The translations under genes were made by a program, and so were the position numbers. From assembly GCA_046706185.1 (NCBI GenBank), contig JBJKPR010000008.1, positions 1 through 22,566 on the forward strand: DNA of 22,566 nt, read 5' to 3'. The notes beneath the pieces are model-generated. The model searched no databases. It was not told where the DNA came from and saw only the letters and a program-made list of their open reading frames with translations. Below are positions 14,212 to 22,054 of the stretch, one piece after another (position 1 is the first letter of the stretch; each line of letters opens with the position of its first letter). The stretch is from JAJZXY01 sp046706185 (GTDB lineage: Archaea > Thermoplasmatota > Thermoplasmata > Sysuiplasmatales > Sysuiplasmataceae).

Positions 14212-16188
14212 TCATGGAGCGGCCTGAACCACTGAGACTGAATCCAGCGAAAACGAGGTTGGAGATGTGAACCCGTTGTAGCACAGCAGAGAGAATTTCA
14301 GTTCATTGAAATTACTTGAATTCAGATGGAACTGTAGCAGGTAGAGCCCTGGAGTGGAAGCGCTTTCATAAGTCGAATTGACCTGGAATGAAAGCAGCTG
14401 ACCATTGCTCTGATAAGTCTTGAGCACGAACTGATGGGGCGGATTGTATCCTGATGCGACGGACATCGCGTACGTAATGGAGTAACTGCCCGGCGACAGG
14501 AAGAAGTAGTTCACACTGTACTGACCATAGGGCAACGGTTGTCCTATTTCAAAGGAGTTCATTATCTGCTGGGAGGCGTTGTACGGCACGTAGTAGACTG
14601 GACTTCCCTGAAAGCCGAGTTTGTAGACAACGACGCCCTGCACGCTTTCGTAAACACCGTAGGATGAGTTGCCCGCAAAGTGATTCGCCCAGAACAGACT
14701 GAAACCGCCAAAGGCTCTTGCGATGTTGTTGAAGGCCAAGGGGTTCAAAACTGCATAATCCACAGTCTGATTGCTGTAGTATCCTTGGATGTAGACCTTG
14801 TCCCTGTTCATGAGCTGAGGCATGTCATTCTGTATGAAGACAGAGGTGTGCACGGGCACGAGGGAATAAGCATGATTTATGTTCGAAACAAGCGGAGACT
14901 CTTCAAGCTGCGACCCGAGCTGGCCAGAGCTTACGTTTGCTATACTGAAAGGGGAAAGAAGGCAGAATGAAATGATGCTCGAGGCAATCATCAGAAGCAG
15001 CAGTTTATTCACAATTTCGGACTTTGGGATTTTCGAAATGAAGGTAACTGAAGAAATGAAGAGGAAGCCAGCATAGAGATAGGGGTACTGTTCAAACGGG
15101 TTGTAGTAGGGCACGTAGTTGGTCGTTGCGGATAATAGGGCAAAATACGCTATGACAGGCAGAATGAACAGTGAAAGCAGGGATGTGAAAAACAGCGGTG
15201 AAAGCTGGCCAAAAACATAGATGGCCTTTGCAGGCACATCGCTGCTCAGAAGAACAGCAATATCTGTGTTCGCGCCTGATGAGCCCGTAGCATATGCGTT
15301 AGAACCGAGCCTCGAAGCGTTCAGTAAACCGCCTATCGAATAAACGTGTGCTTCAAGAGCAAAGATGACTGCCCATGCAAGAACGACGGCTACCAGCGGG
15401 GCCCTTCTTCTCAGAAAGGAGGGCGTGAGAAGGACACGAGCTTCCCTTATGCCGTTTATGACTGACTGGGAAACGCGCCTGAGTATTTCTCCGCGTGAGG
15501 ATCCTGCGCCGGTAGAGCGAAAGTACCGCCTGGCGCTTGTAACTGTCTGCAGCAGCCGGGCGACCATCGGTTTGTGACTGCCTCTCCTGATGAATTCCAC
15601 CATATACAACAGGAAGAAGATTCCCGGGGCCCAGCTGTTCGTCATTGCTCCCAGTATTCCGGTAACGACGAAAATGGCCCACCTCTTCTGCAGGAATGAC
15701 ATGTAGTTGAGCAGGAGAAAACCTTCCAGAAAAACCATGTAGTTGCCTCCCTGAGCCATGTAGCCGTAGGTGGAGGGAAAGAGAAAATAGAGGATCTGGA
15801 AAGCCAGAGCTATTCTGTAGCTGCCTGACTTGATCTCGGCTATCCTGAAAAGTGCGTAGGAACCAAGGCCAATGACAATCGTCTGGTCAATCAGTATTGT
15901 CAGCGGGCTGTTGTAGACAAGGAGTGTGAGCCCCGTAACCATGTAGAACATCTTTGTGTAGGGCATGGCTGAGACGAGGGCGTGAGGAACGGGCCAGTTG
16001 ACAGGCGCAAAGGACTGAGAAAACAGGTATGACAAACGATATCCAAGGCCGAGGTCGAACAGTGTGTAATAGTTGTTTGTGTAGAGTTTGAAGTTGTAAA
16101 GAGACAGCAGAATGATGAACACGAAAGCGAGCAACAGTGGAGTCAGCTTTCGCATCGTGTCCTTGGATAACATAGGCTCCGCCCTCAT
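14212..16188 (-). CDS. DUF2079-like polytopic membrane protein (GT-C-like) with large C-terminal external domain
   Basis: This is a 658-residue protein. Residues 1-200 hold several membrane helices with the DUF2079 pattern Y-x-L-F-D-L-G-L near 43-50, followed by P-H-A-L-V-S and then N-S-P-L-T-I-L-I-D-Q. More helices follow to about 420. A DUF2079-like segment comes next, S-L-V-P-V-H-T-S-V-F-I-Q-N-D then D-Y-A-V-L-N. From about 530 a beta-rich domain without membrane helices extends to the end. Seven N-x-S/T sequons (N290, 418, 473, 507, 537, 604, 623) lie in predicted external parts, six of them C-terminal. DUF2079 proteins are thought to be GT-C-type transferases using polyprenyl-phosphate sugars; their reaction is not established. 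The start is TTG 16191, ATG 16188 or ATG 16173. CTTAAG at 16206-16211 favours 16188. Confidence 0.72.
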   Translation of the reverse strand: MRAEPMLSKDTMRKLTPLLLAFVFIILLSLYNFKLYTNNYYTLFDLGLGYRLSYLFSQSFAPVNWPVPHALVSAMPYTKMFYMVTGLTLLVYNSPLTILIDQTIVIGLGSYALFRIAEIKSGSYRIALAFQILYFLFPSTYGYMAQGGNYMVFLEGFLLLNYMSFLQKRWAIFVVTGILGAMTNSWAPGIFFLLYMVEFIRRGSHKPMVARLLQTVTSARRYFRSTGAGSSRGEILRRVSQSVINGIREARVLLTPSFLRRRAPLVAVVLAWAVIFALEAHVYSIGGLLNASRLGSNAYATGSSGANTDIAVLLSSDVPAKAIYVFGQLSPLFFTSLLSLFILPVIAYFALLSATTNYVPYYNPFEQYPYLYAGFLFISSVTFISKIPKSEIVNKLLLLMIASSIISFCLLSPFSIANVSSGQLGSQLEESPLVSNINHAYSLVPVHTSVFIQNDMPQLMNRDKVYIQGYYSNQTVDYAVLNPLAFNNIARAFGGFSLFWANHFAGNSSYGVYESVQGVVVYKLGFQGSPVYYVPYNASQQIMNSFEIGQPLPYGQYSVNYFFLSPGSYSITYAMSVASGYNPPHQFVLKTYQSNGQLLSFQVNSTYESASTPGLYLLQFHLNSSNFNELKFSLLCYNGFTSPTSFSLDSVSVVQAAP

Positions 16189-16333
16189 CAATAAAGGGTA
16201 CCTGTCTTAAGGATTGGCATGCTCGAATGTGATTTCGCCAGTGAGAACACATGTCAGAGGCTGGCAGGCGAAACACGGCAGGAAAATGTCAGAGGACAGA
16301 AAGCAGGCAGTGACATATTGCCGAAACTCAGGT

Positions 16334-17317
16334 TCAAAGCGGGAACTTGCGAAGGTACTGGAGCCGCATGAGTACCGACACATCAACCACAGCCGATCTT
16401 GGGATTGAGTCCTTCCTTCCTGAAAGTGCCGCTCGCTTCATGGAGAAGAAAGAGCGCACGCCATCGGCGTAGTCGCGGAGGGAGCCGGCGAAGATGGATC
16501 TTGCGAACATGTATGCCAGAGAAGATGGGAATATCCAGACAAGCGCAGCCAGAGATAGTTGTTTCAGTTCGGAGTAAAGCGTGTTACGCACACCGAGTCC
16601 TCTGCGTGAGAGGCCGACTTCAGCTATTACTTTCATGTCTTCCTTCTCGGGCGTCTGGTCCACTATATACGAACCTGTGTCCATTAACAGCTTGTACCCG
16701 AGTCGGTGCATCCTGTAGTGCAGGTCCGTTTCATCCCCCTGGATGAATATGTTGGAGTCCCAGCCTCCTGTGCGCATGTAAACGCTCCTTTTGAACATAA
16801 TGAAATTCCGAATGCCGAAAACCTGAAAAACACCCATGTTGCCCAGGAATTTCCCTTCCCTGTTGAGCCAGAACATAGTTGAAAGGGTATAGCAGTTGAG
16901 ACCCCTGTTGAGAGACGTGTCAGAATAGCTAGCGCATCCAATTGCCCCCGTATCTTCGTGTGAGCCCAGTATTCTGACCATGTTCCCGATTGTTTCTTTC
17001 CCCACAAGTACATCGTCATCGCAGAACACTACATACTCCCCGCTGCACAATCCTGCCCCTAGGTTCCTGGCTTCCTGCGGATTGCCGGAGGCGATTTGCC
17101 TTACGGTAACAGATGGGAAATTGCTCTTGACATAGGAGATCAATCGGTCTTCTGAACCGGTATCGACGTAAATTATCTCTGAGACAGAATGTTCAGATTC
17201 GAGCAGGCTTGCCAAAGTGCGATAGAGTTTTTCATACCTGTTCCTGCCCGCCACCACAACAGATACTGATGCATGTTTGGTAAGGGACGAGGCCGACGGA
17301 GACGATTTGGCACCCAT
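16334..17317 (-). CDS. GT2 family glycosyltransferase
   Basis: This 327-residue GT-A enzyme begins with V-S-V-V-V-A-G-R-N-R (17-26), followed by Y-V-D-T-G-S in the nucleotide-binding strand. It has Q-E-A-R-N-L-G-A-G (81-89), a metal-binding D-D-D at 100-102 and the late catalytic G-D-E-T-D-L at 194-199. One hydrophobic stretch near 255-280 may sit in the membrane. The pattern resembles rhamnosyl- or glucosyl-transferases of surface-glycan loci, but the donor is not predictable. ATG 17317 has CTTAAGTAA about 30 bases upstream (17339-17347, minus), implying a leaderless message. It is followed on the same strand by the DUF2079-like gene after about 145 bases, so co-transcription is possible. 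It is divergent from the VOC gene. Confidence 0.9.
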   Translation of the reverse strand: MGAKSSPSASSLTKHASVSVVVAGRNRYEKLYRTLASLLESEHSVSEIIYVDTGSEDRLISYVKSNFPSVTVRQIASGNPQEARNLGAGLCSGEYVVFCDDDVLVGKETIGNMVRILGSHEDTGAIGCASYSDTSLNRGLNCYTLSTMFWLNREGKFLGNMGVFQVFGIRNFIMFKRSVYMRTGGWDSNIFIQGDETDLHYRMHRLGYKLLMDTGSYIVDQTPEKEDMKVIAEVGLSRRGLGVRNTLYSELKQLSLAALVWIFPSSLAYMFARSIFAGSLRDYADGVRSFFSMKRAALSGRKDSIPRSAVVDVSVLMRLQYLRKFPL

Positions 17318-17475
17318 TGCACCTGATAAATGAGACGGTTACTTAAGCGAGTGGTTAGTTCTCCCATGCTGCATGGCGCGCCAAACGACGAAGTGGCAGG
17401 GTGGGACAACAATACCCGCCCTATGACGGCAGAACAGTCTTAACTTGCCCGTGTCTTTCAGCAACCGGTGACAGA
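17318..17475. promoter_or_regulatory. Divergent promoter region rich in dyads
   Basis: This holds the GT2 promoter (minus, 17339-17347) and the VOC promoter (CTTAACT, 17439-17445). Between them are CCATG-ctg-CATGG (17364-17376), the 8-bp palindrome GGCGCGCC (17375-17382), and GGGTGGG/CCCGCCC (17399-17405/17415-17421, one G-T mismatch). Three dyads in 60 bases suggest regulator sites, but no known operator is recognised. Confidence 0.35.
17467..17471 (+). promoter_or_regulatory. GGTGA ribosome binding site deciding a TTG start
   Basis: GGTGA stands 4 bases before TTG 17476 and no ATG or usable GTG lies near the beginning of the VOC domain. A GTG within this site runs into a stop after three codons. 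The ribosome binding site therefore points to TTG initiation. Confidence 0.5.
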
Positions 17476-17856
17476 TTGAAAGCGGATTTCGTCTACACAG
17501 GAATCAGGGTAAAGGACCTGGAAAAATCGATCGAGTTCTACACGAAGGTGCTGGGGATGCAGGTTTTCGGGAGGCAGAAGATAGAGGAAGTCGGAGGGGA
17601 GGTGGTGGATCTGCGCAGCAGCAAGGACGGCCCGGAACTTGAACTCAACTACTACGGGAAGGGGTCGAAGCATGATGTGCCATATACTGTGGGTGAGGGT
17701 CTGGACCACCTTGCATTTCATGTGGAGGATATGGACAAGGCGATCAGAGAGTCGGAAGAAGCAGGCTTCCCTGTTGTTCTGGAGGTGCGGACTGCAGCCA
17801 GCAGATGGGTTTACATCACGGACCCCAACGGCCTCTACATAGAACTTGTTTCATGA
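17476..17856 (+). CDS. VOC superfamily protein, glyoxalase I-like
   Basis: This 126-residue single VOC domain has the length of bacterial glyoxalase I. It reads I-R-V-K-D-L-E-K-S-I-E-F-Y-T-K-V-L-G-M at 10-28 and ends D-P-N-G-L-Y-I-E-L-V. Compared with E. coli GloA, the metal ligands E56 (L-E-L-N-Y), H78 (L-D-H-L-A-F-H-V) and E123 are present. The first ligand, His5 in GloA, is Tyr7 here, so the metal site may differ or the protein may not be a true glyoxalase. The frame is open upstream to a GTG at 17401, but the domain starts at a TTG (17476) with GGTGA 4 bases before it and a CTTAACT promoter at 17439-17445. The substrate is unknown; methylglyoxal detoxification is one option. The next gene starts 28 bases downstream and is probably co-transcribed. 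Confidence 0.85.
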   Translation: MKADFVYTGIRVKDLEKSIEFYTKVLGMQVFGRQKIEEVGGEVVDLRSSKDGPELELNYYGKGSKHDVPYTVGEGLDHLAFHVEDMDKAIRESEEAGFPVVLEVRTAASRWVYITDPNGLYIELVS

Positions 17857-17884
17857 GAACGATAGGTCTGAGGCGGTGGTCAGT

Positions 17885-18409
17885 ATGGCTGGTAATGATG
17901 GAAGATGGTTTGACAGCCTTGTCGCCCAGGTACCATTCAAGGAAATGGAGGACAGGCTCTCCCTTTTCGGGCAGTTTGTCGGTGACTGGGAGATAGTGGA
18001 AGACCGTTTTCATCAGAAGGACGGAACGGAACTCAAGTTCCGCGGTGAACTGCACTGGGGATGGATCGTAGACGGGAGGGCAACGCAGGATGTCTGGATG
18101 ATGTACAGCGAGGAGGAACGGCGCGTCGTTCCGATAGGGACCACAATCCGTTTCTACGACCCCGGTATTGATGCCTGGCACAGCATATGGATCGTGCCGG
18201 AGAGAAATGCCATAAGGTCCTTCATAGGGAGGAAGTCAGGGGACGAGGTTCTTCTCGAGGCAAAGACTGATGACGGCAGGCCCGAAAGATGGGTGTTCTT
18301 CGACATAGGGAAGAATGAGTTCAAATGGAGGGCCGAAGAGTCAAACGACGGCGGAGAGAGCTGGGAATTGACGGAAGAGATGCTGATCAGAAGAATGACA
18401 GGACCGTAG
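17885..18409 (+). CDS. DUF1579-like beta-barrel protein
   Basis: This 174-residue soluble protein is rich in Trp, Asp and Glu. After a short helix it shows F-V-G-D-W-E-I-V-E-D, H-W-G-W-I-V-D-G-R-A-T-Q-D-V-W, and alternating strands ending E-L-T-E-E-M-L-I-R-R. This pattern (L-x-G-x-W opening, then W-x-x-D-G-R) matches DUF1579 and related calycin-like barrels, whose ligand is generally unknown. The frame opens earlier at a TTG (17846) that would overlap the VOC gene. I chose ATG 17885 because GGTGG lies 7 bases before it. The 28-base gap and its internal-type ribosome binding site suggest one operon with the VOC gene. No catalytic motif is visible, and no precise function should be assumed. Confidence 0.72.
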   Translation: MAGNDGRWFDSLVAQVPFKEMEDRLSLFGQFVGDWEIVEDRFHQKDGTELKFRGELHWGWIVDGRATQDVWMMYSEEERRVVPIGTTIRFYDPGIDAWHSIWIVPERNAIRSFIGRKSGDEVLLEAKTDDGRPERWVFFDIGKNEFKWRAEESNDGGESWELTEEMLIRRMTGP

Positions 18410-18420
18410 CACGGATTTCG

Positions 18421-18447
18421 GATTTCGCTCTCTCTTTTCACATTATT
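18421..18447 (+). terminator. Pyrimidine-rich tract after the DUF1579-like gene
   Basis: The tract reads GATTTCGCTCTCTCTTTTCACATTATT, beginning 12 bases after the TAG stop. Archaeal terminators are often simple T-rich tracts on the coding strand, and this one separates two transcription units. There is no hairpin. Confidence 0.3.
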
Positions 18448-18493
18448 TAGCCGGAGGAGCTGATATGTTCGGTTCAGATGATTAATAGAATTG

Positions 18494-18504
18494 CCTTTTA
18501 AGTA
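18494..18504 (+). promoter_or_regulatory. TATA-like box of the cytochrome bd operon
   Basis: CCTTTTAAGTA ends about 20 bases before ATG 18525, with TTTTAAG starting 29 bases before it. No ribosome binding site lies between, so cydA is probably leaderless. A second AT-rich run (TTATTTAG, 18443-18450) lies further upstream. Confidence 0.55.
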
Positions 18505-18524
18505 AAAAGCACGAGGCAGTAGAT

Positions 18525-19892
18525 ATGGCCATTCCTATTGCTGACTTCGACAGATTTCTGTTTGCTTTTACGATCGGCTCGCACATACTGCTTGTGTCCG
18601 TCAGTATCGCACTCTCAATACTTGTCTCTGTGTCTGAATTTCTTTCGATAAGACACAACGACCCGTACTACGGCGCTCTCGCCAGGAAGCTGCTCCGTGT
18701 CTTCATCGTGTCGTTCGGCGTCGGAACCGCAAGCGGCGTGGTGATGGCTGTCGAACTTGTCAACCTCTTCCCGGGGTTCATGACGCTTGTTTCACAAACC
18801 GGAGTCATTGCAATATTCTACGTCGAGATATTCGCGTTCTTCGTTGAGACCGTCTTCCTCGTTGTATACGCTTACTACTGGAATTCATTCAGGGGCAAGT
18901 ACACGCACTGGGCCCTGACGATACCCATAGTTGCGGGGACTCTGCTTTCTGGCGCGCTTATTACAATGGTCAATGCGTGGATGAACACGCCGAACGGTTT
19001 CAACATAGCAACATACCTCTCAACCGGACATATAACAGGCGTCAACCCGTGGGCACCGTTCTTCACACCGTCTACCATTCCCGAAATAATGCATGTCCTC
19101 TCGATGATCATATTCACAGGTTCAATTCTCATAGCGGGCTACTTCGCATACAGATATCTGAAGAGCGCGGCAGAGGACGAGAAAAATCTCTTCCTCAGGG
19201 GGCTGAGGCTTACCACCATACTTGCCGCCGTATTCATTGTGATCACGATATACTCGGGAATAAATGAGATAACGACGCTTCTGACAGAGCAGCCGCTGAA
19301 ATACGCTGCCATAGAGCTCAACCAGAACCCTGGGTCTGGGCTGCCCGAGCACATATTCGGGACAATAATAGGAGGGAAGGTTGTTGGTGCGATAGACATT
19401 CCCGGACTGCAGGGCTTCCTGGTGCAGATGGAGACAGGCATAACGAACCTGCCCGGCCTTTCGCAGTTCCCTCAGTCTGAATGGCCCCCGCTTATCGTGC
19501 ACACAACGTTCGACATAATGGTGCTCTCTGGCTTTCTCATCGGCCTGTTCCTTCTGCTTTTCACAGTAATGTGGATTGCCAGAAGAAGACCATACGACAA
19601 CAGGCTCCTGTCCTACGGATTGCAGGCAATTGCGCTCTACTCCCTCGCTGTCATGGAGCTGGGATGGGTAACTGACGAGGTAGGAAGGCAGCCATGGATC
19701 GTTTACAATGTCATGACTGTGAACGAGGCTGCAAACTACAGCAGCGGTCTGTTCGTCCCCGGGCTTGTGATAATAGCATTCTATCTCTTCCTCATACCTT
19801 TCACTTTCTATTTCTTCGTGAGAGTCTTCAACGGCAAGCCGCTGGAGAGAGAGCTGAGGGAGACGTCAATCGGAGGGGGTGTCAACTATTAA
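18525..19892 (+). CDS. cydA: Cytochrome bd quinol oxidase subunit I
   Basis: This 455-residue protein with about nine membrane helices is the haem-carrying subunit of the bd-type terminal oxidase. The axial and proton-path residues can be placed: H20 in F-T-I-G-S-H, E101 and E108 in Y-V-E-I-F-A-F-F-V-E-T, and H190 in P-E-I-M-H-V-L. Also present are N-A-W-M-N-T-P-N-G-F (150-159), the quinol-loop E-Q-P-L-K-Y-A-A-I-E (255-264), and the hallmark D-E-V-G-R-Q-P-W-I-V-Y (384-394). It oxidises quinol and reduces O2 to water, without proton pumping. The loop between helices 6 and 7 is short, so it is not the long E. coli form. It overlaps cydB by 14 bases and has its own leaderless promoter. No cydDC or small CydX partner is seen in this window. 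Confidence 0.95.
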   Translation: MAIPIADFDRFLFAFTIGSHILLVSVSIALSILVSVSEFLSIRHNDPYYGALARKLLRVFIVSFGVGTASGVVMAVELVNLFPGFMTLVSQTGVIAIFYVEIFAFFVETVFLVVYAYYWNSFRGKYTHWALTIPIVAGTLLSGALITMVNAWMNTPNGFNIATYLSTGHITGVNPWAPFFTPSTIPEIMHVLSMIIFTGSILIAGYFAYRYLKSAAEDEKNLFLRGLRLTTILAAVFIVITIYSGINEITTLLTEQPLKYAAIELNQNPGSGLPEHIFGTIIGGKVVGAIDIPGLQGFLVQMETGITNLPGLSQFPQSEWPPLIVHTTFDIMVLSGFLIGLFLLLFTVMWIARRRPYDNRLLSYGLQAIALYSLAVMELGWVTDEVGRQPWIVYNVMTVNEAANYSSGLFVPGLVIIAFYLFLIPFTFYFFVRVFNGKPLERELRETSIGGGVNY

Positions 19893-20841
19893 TCTGCTTT
19901 TCTACGTCAACTTTGCAGTCTTCTCCGTATTCCTCACCCTTTTCATAACGGAGATGATGGGAGCGGTCCTGCTGCTGCTCTTTTACGAGAAATCGAAGAA
20001 GAGCGTGCTCGAGTACATCGTTCCGGTCTGGGAGGTCACAGGTACATTCGCGGCATTCTGGGTCGTGACAGCAGATTTTGCATATCCCAGCCTCCTGCTT
20101 CCCGTTGCAAGCCTGTTTGCAGCGACAATCATAATCTTCCTTATTCTCTTCGTTGCAAGGAACGCATCCATCTCCTTCGGAGAGTTCATAATAAGGAGAA
20201 GATGGCTTGATGAGAAGAAGCTCTACAAGATGTACTCCCTTTTCACGCTGCTCATAGGGCTTGTGGTGATTACTGTCGTCTCCGGAATAGTCAGCGGAAG
20301 GGGAATCGACCTTTCAAACTACTCGTTCTCTCCTGCTGTATGGATAAGCGACCCCGCAAGCGTGCTATATGTCGCCGGCGTTCTCATCATAGGCATAGGC
20401 CTTGCGCCCATCTTCTACTCAATGGAGGGGTTCAGGCGCCTCACCCTGCCTCTGACGGCTGCCGGAATTGCGGTTTCGGCCCTTTCCCTCTACCTGTACT
20501 CAAGCTCATTCATAACACCCATGTTTCTGCTGCCCGCACTTCTGACGCTCGTCCCGCCGATCCTTTACCAGAGTCGTGCGACAGCCAAGTTCGTTTCAAA
20601 CAAGCTTGTGTTCGGTGTCCTGACATCCGTAATAATATTCTCACTTAGCTACCTAGTCTACCCCACTGCCTTTGGAGGCAGGCTTGTTGTTGACGACATC
20701 ACGACATCAGGGCCGATGGCGGAGGCGTTTCTCATTTTGTCTGCTGCAGGTGCGATAATCATTGGACTGCTCATGGCGCTCTACATTGTGGCTGTCGTGA
20801 ACTCCAGGAAGAGGAGGATAGCAGGGGAGCACATTGCCTGA
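19879..20841 (+). CDS. cydB: Cytochrome bd quinol oxidase subunit II (divergent)
   Basis: This 320-residue protein has about 8-9 membrane segments. The sequence is divergent from bacterial CydB but keeps the recognisable block near 50-70, P-V-W-E-V-T-G-T-F-A-A-F-W-V-V-T-A-D-F-A-Y-P, which corresponds to P-x-W-(D/E)-x-N-x-x-W and F-x-x-F-P in CydB. A charged loop E-F-I-I-R-R-R-W-L-D-E-K-K follows at about 105-117. The position immediately after cydA supports the identity more strongly than the sequence does. The GTG start at 19879 lies inside the cydA end, with CGGAGG just before it, so translation is probably coupled. Subunit II holds no haem and stabilises subunit I in the membrane. It ends with a basic, cytoplasmic tail. 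Confidence 0.85.
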   Translation: MSTINLLFYVNFAVFSVFLTLFITEMMGAVLLLLFYEKSKKSVLEYIVPVWEVTGTFAAFWVVTADFAYPSLLLPVASLFAATIIIFLILFVARNASISFGEFIIRRRWLDEKKLYKMYSLFTLLIGLVVITVVSGIVSGRGIDLSNYSFSPAVWISDPASVLYVAGVLIIGIGLAPIFYSMEGFRRLTLPLTAAGIAVSALSLYLYSSSFITPMFLLPALLTLVPPILYQSRATAKFVSNKLVFGVLTSVIIFSLSYLVYPTAFGGRLVVDDITTSGPMAEAFLILSAAGAIIIGLLMALYIVAVVNSRKRRIAGEHIA

Positions 20842-20938
20842 ACCGCCCCATGGTCCGTTGAGTGGAAATGATTATGAGTTGCGTTGACGGTGATCATTCA
20901 TTACCGCTCTGACACGGGAGGCAGGTACGGGTGAAAAC

Positions 20939-22054
20939 ATGGAAAGCAGCATAGCCTTCCTCTATCCGGCAGGCAGGCCATACTACCCGCCCATCGAGGC
21001 GATAAGCCTGATTCCAGGATATTCACCAGTTTTCATAACTGACAACGACTGCCTTTCTGGAGAACTGAAGCTTGAAGCAAGGTGCTTCAAGCCCGGATAT
21101 ACAACTCTGCTCACCATGCCCGGAAGGGGATCGGCCAGGATTGCATTCATCAAATCACTGGAAGAAGTGTTCGACAGGTTCAGGCCGTCCGTGGTTGTCA
21201 CATACGAGGTTTTCTCGTCCCTTTCCTACCAGGCTGCAAGGCTGAAGAGGAAAAGGGACTTCACGCACATTGTATTCGCGGATGACACCGTAAGCATCGA
21301 TCGCGCAACATGGGGGAAATTCCCTCTAACCAGGATCTTTGCCAGGTACGTTGCACAAAATGCAGACCTCTTCATAGCACATTCGCAAAAGGCCAGGAAC
21401 TCGCTGCTAAGCACAGGTGTTCCGGGAGAGGACATCACACAAATGTATCTGGGCATATTCCTCAGCCCTTTTCTTGAGCTCGGGAGAAATTCCGGCAAAG
21501 GAAGCTTCGATATACTCTACCTGGGTCAGCTGCGTAAGAACAAAGGGATAGAGACGCTCGTTAATGCGTTCAGGTCGATGGCTGACGGGAAGAATGCCCG
21601 TCTCGTGATAGCAGGGACGGGTCCGATAAAGGACGTAGTGGAGCATGCGGCGGCCGAGGACAGCAGGATAGTATACGAAGGTTATGTGACAGAGGAAAGG
21701 AAGATGAAGTTGCTTGAAACCTCCGACGTCTTCGTTTATCCTAGCGAGGACATGCACTTTTTCGGCACAGTCAGATGGGAGGAGCAGGCCGGGATCAGCG
21801 TCATGGAAGCAATGGCTGCAGGCATGCCTGTGATAGGAAGCAATAGCGGTGCACTCGGAGAGGTCATAGGTAGGGAAGACATGGTGGTACCGCAGAGGGA
21901 CCCGTCCGCGCTGGCAGACAAAATGTCTGAACTGAAAGAGGATGATGCAAGAAGTGCAGGTGTTGGCGAGTTCAACAGGAGGAGGAGCGTGGAGCAGTTC
22001 GATATTTCCGAGTACGCCAGAAAGCTGAGAGAGCTCATAGCGGAGAGGACATAG
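20939..22054 (+). CDS. Glycosyltransferase family 4 (GT-B)
   Basis: This is a 371-residue GT4 enzyme. The donor domain is clear: D-I-L-Y-L-G-Q-L-R-K-N-K-G-I-E-T-L, L-V-I-A-G-T-G-P, V-Y-E-G-Y-V, D-V-F-V-Y-P-S, then an intact E-x7-E (E-Q-A-G-I-S-V-M-E-A-M-A-A-G-M-P-V-I-G). A short insertion (D-M-H-F-F-G-T-V-R-W-E) sits between the P-S and the first Glu. The N-terminal domain (S-S-I-A-F-L-Y-P-A-G-R-P-Y-Y-P-P) is less conserved. Start ATG 20939 has GGTGA 4-5 bases before it, so the message is leadered; a weak AT-rich box lies at about 20868-20877. It follows cydB by about 97 bases but is functionally part of the glycan set. The donor and acceptor are unknown. Confidence 0.92.
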   Translation: MESSIAFLYPAGRPYYPPIEAISLIPGYSPVFITDNDCLSGELKLEARCFKPGYTTLLTMPGRGSARIAFIKSLEEVFDRFRPSVVVTYEVFSSLSYQAARLKRKRDFTHIVFADDTVSIDRATWGKFPLTRIFARYVAQNADLFIAHSQKARNSLLSTGVPGEDITQMYLGIFLSPFLELGRNSGKGSFDILYLGQLRKNKGIETLVNAFRSMADGKNARLVIAGTGPIKDVVEHAAAEDSRIVYEGYVTEERKMKLLETSDVFVYPSEDMHFFGTVRWEEQAGISVMEAMAAGMPVIGSNSGALGEVIGREDMVVPQRDPSALADKMSELKEDDARSAGVGEFNRRRSVEQFDISEYARKLRELIAERT

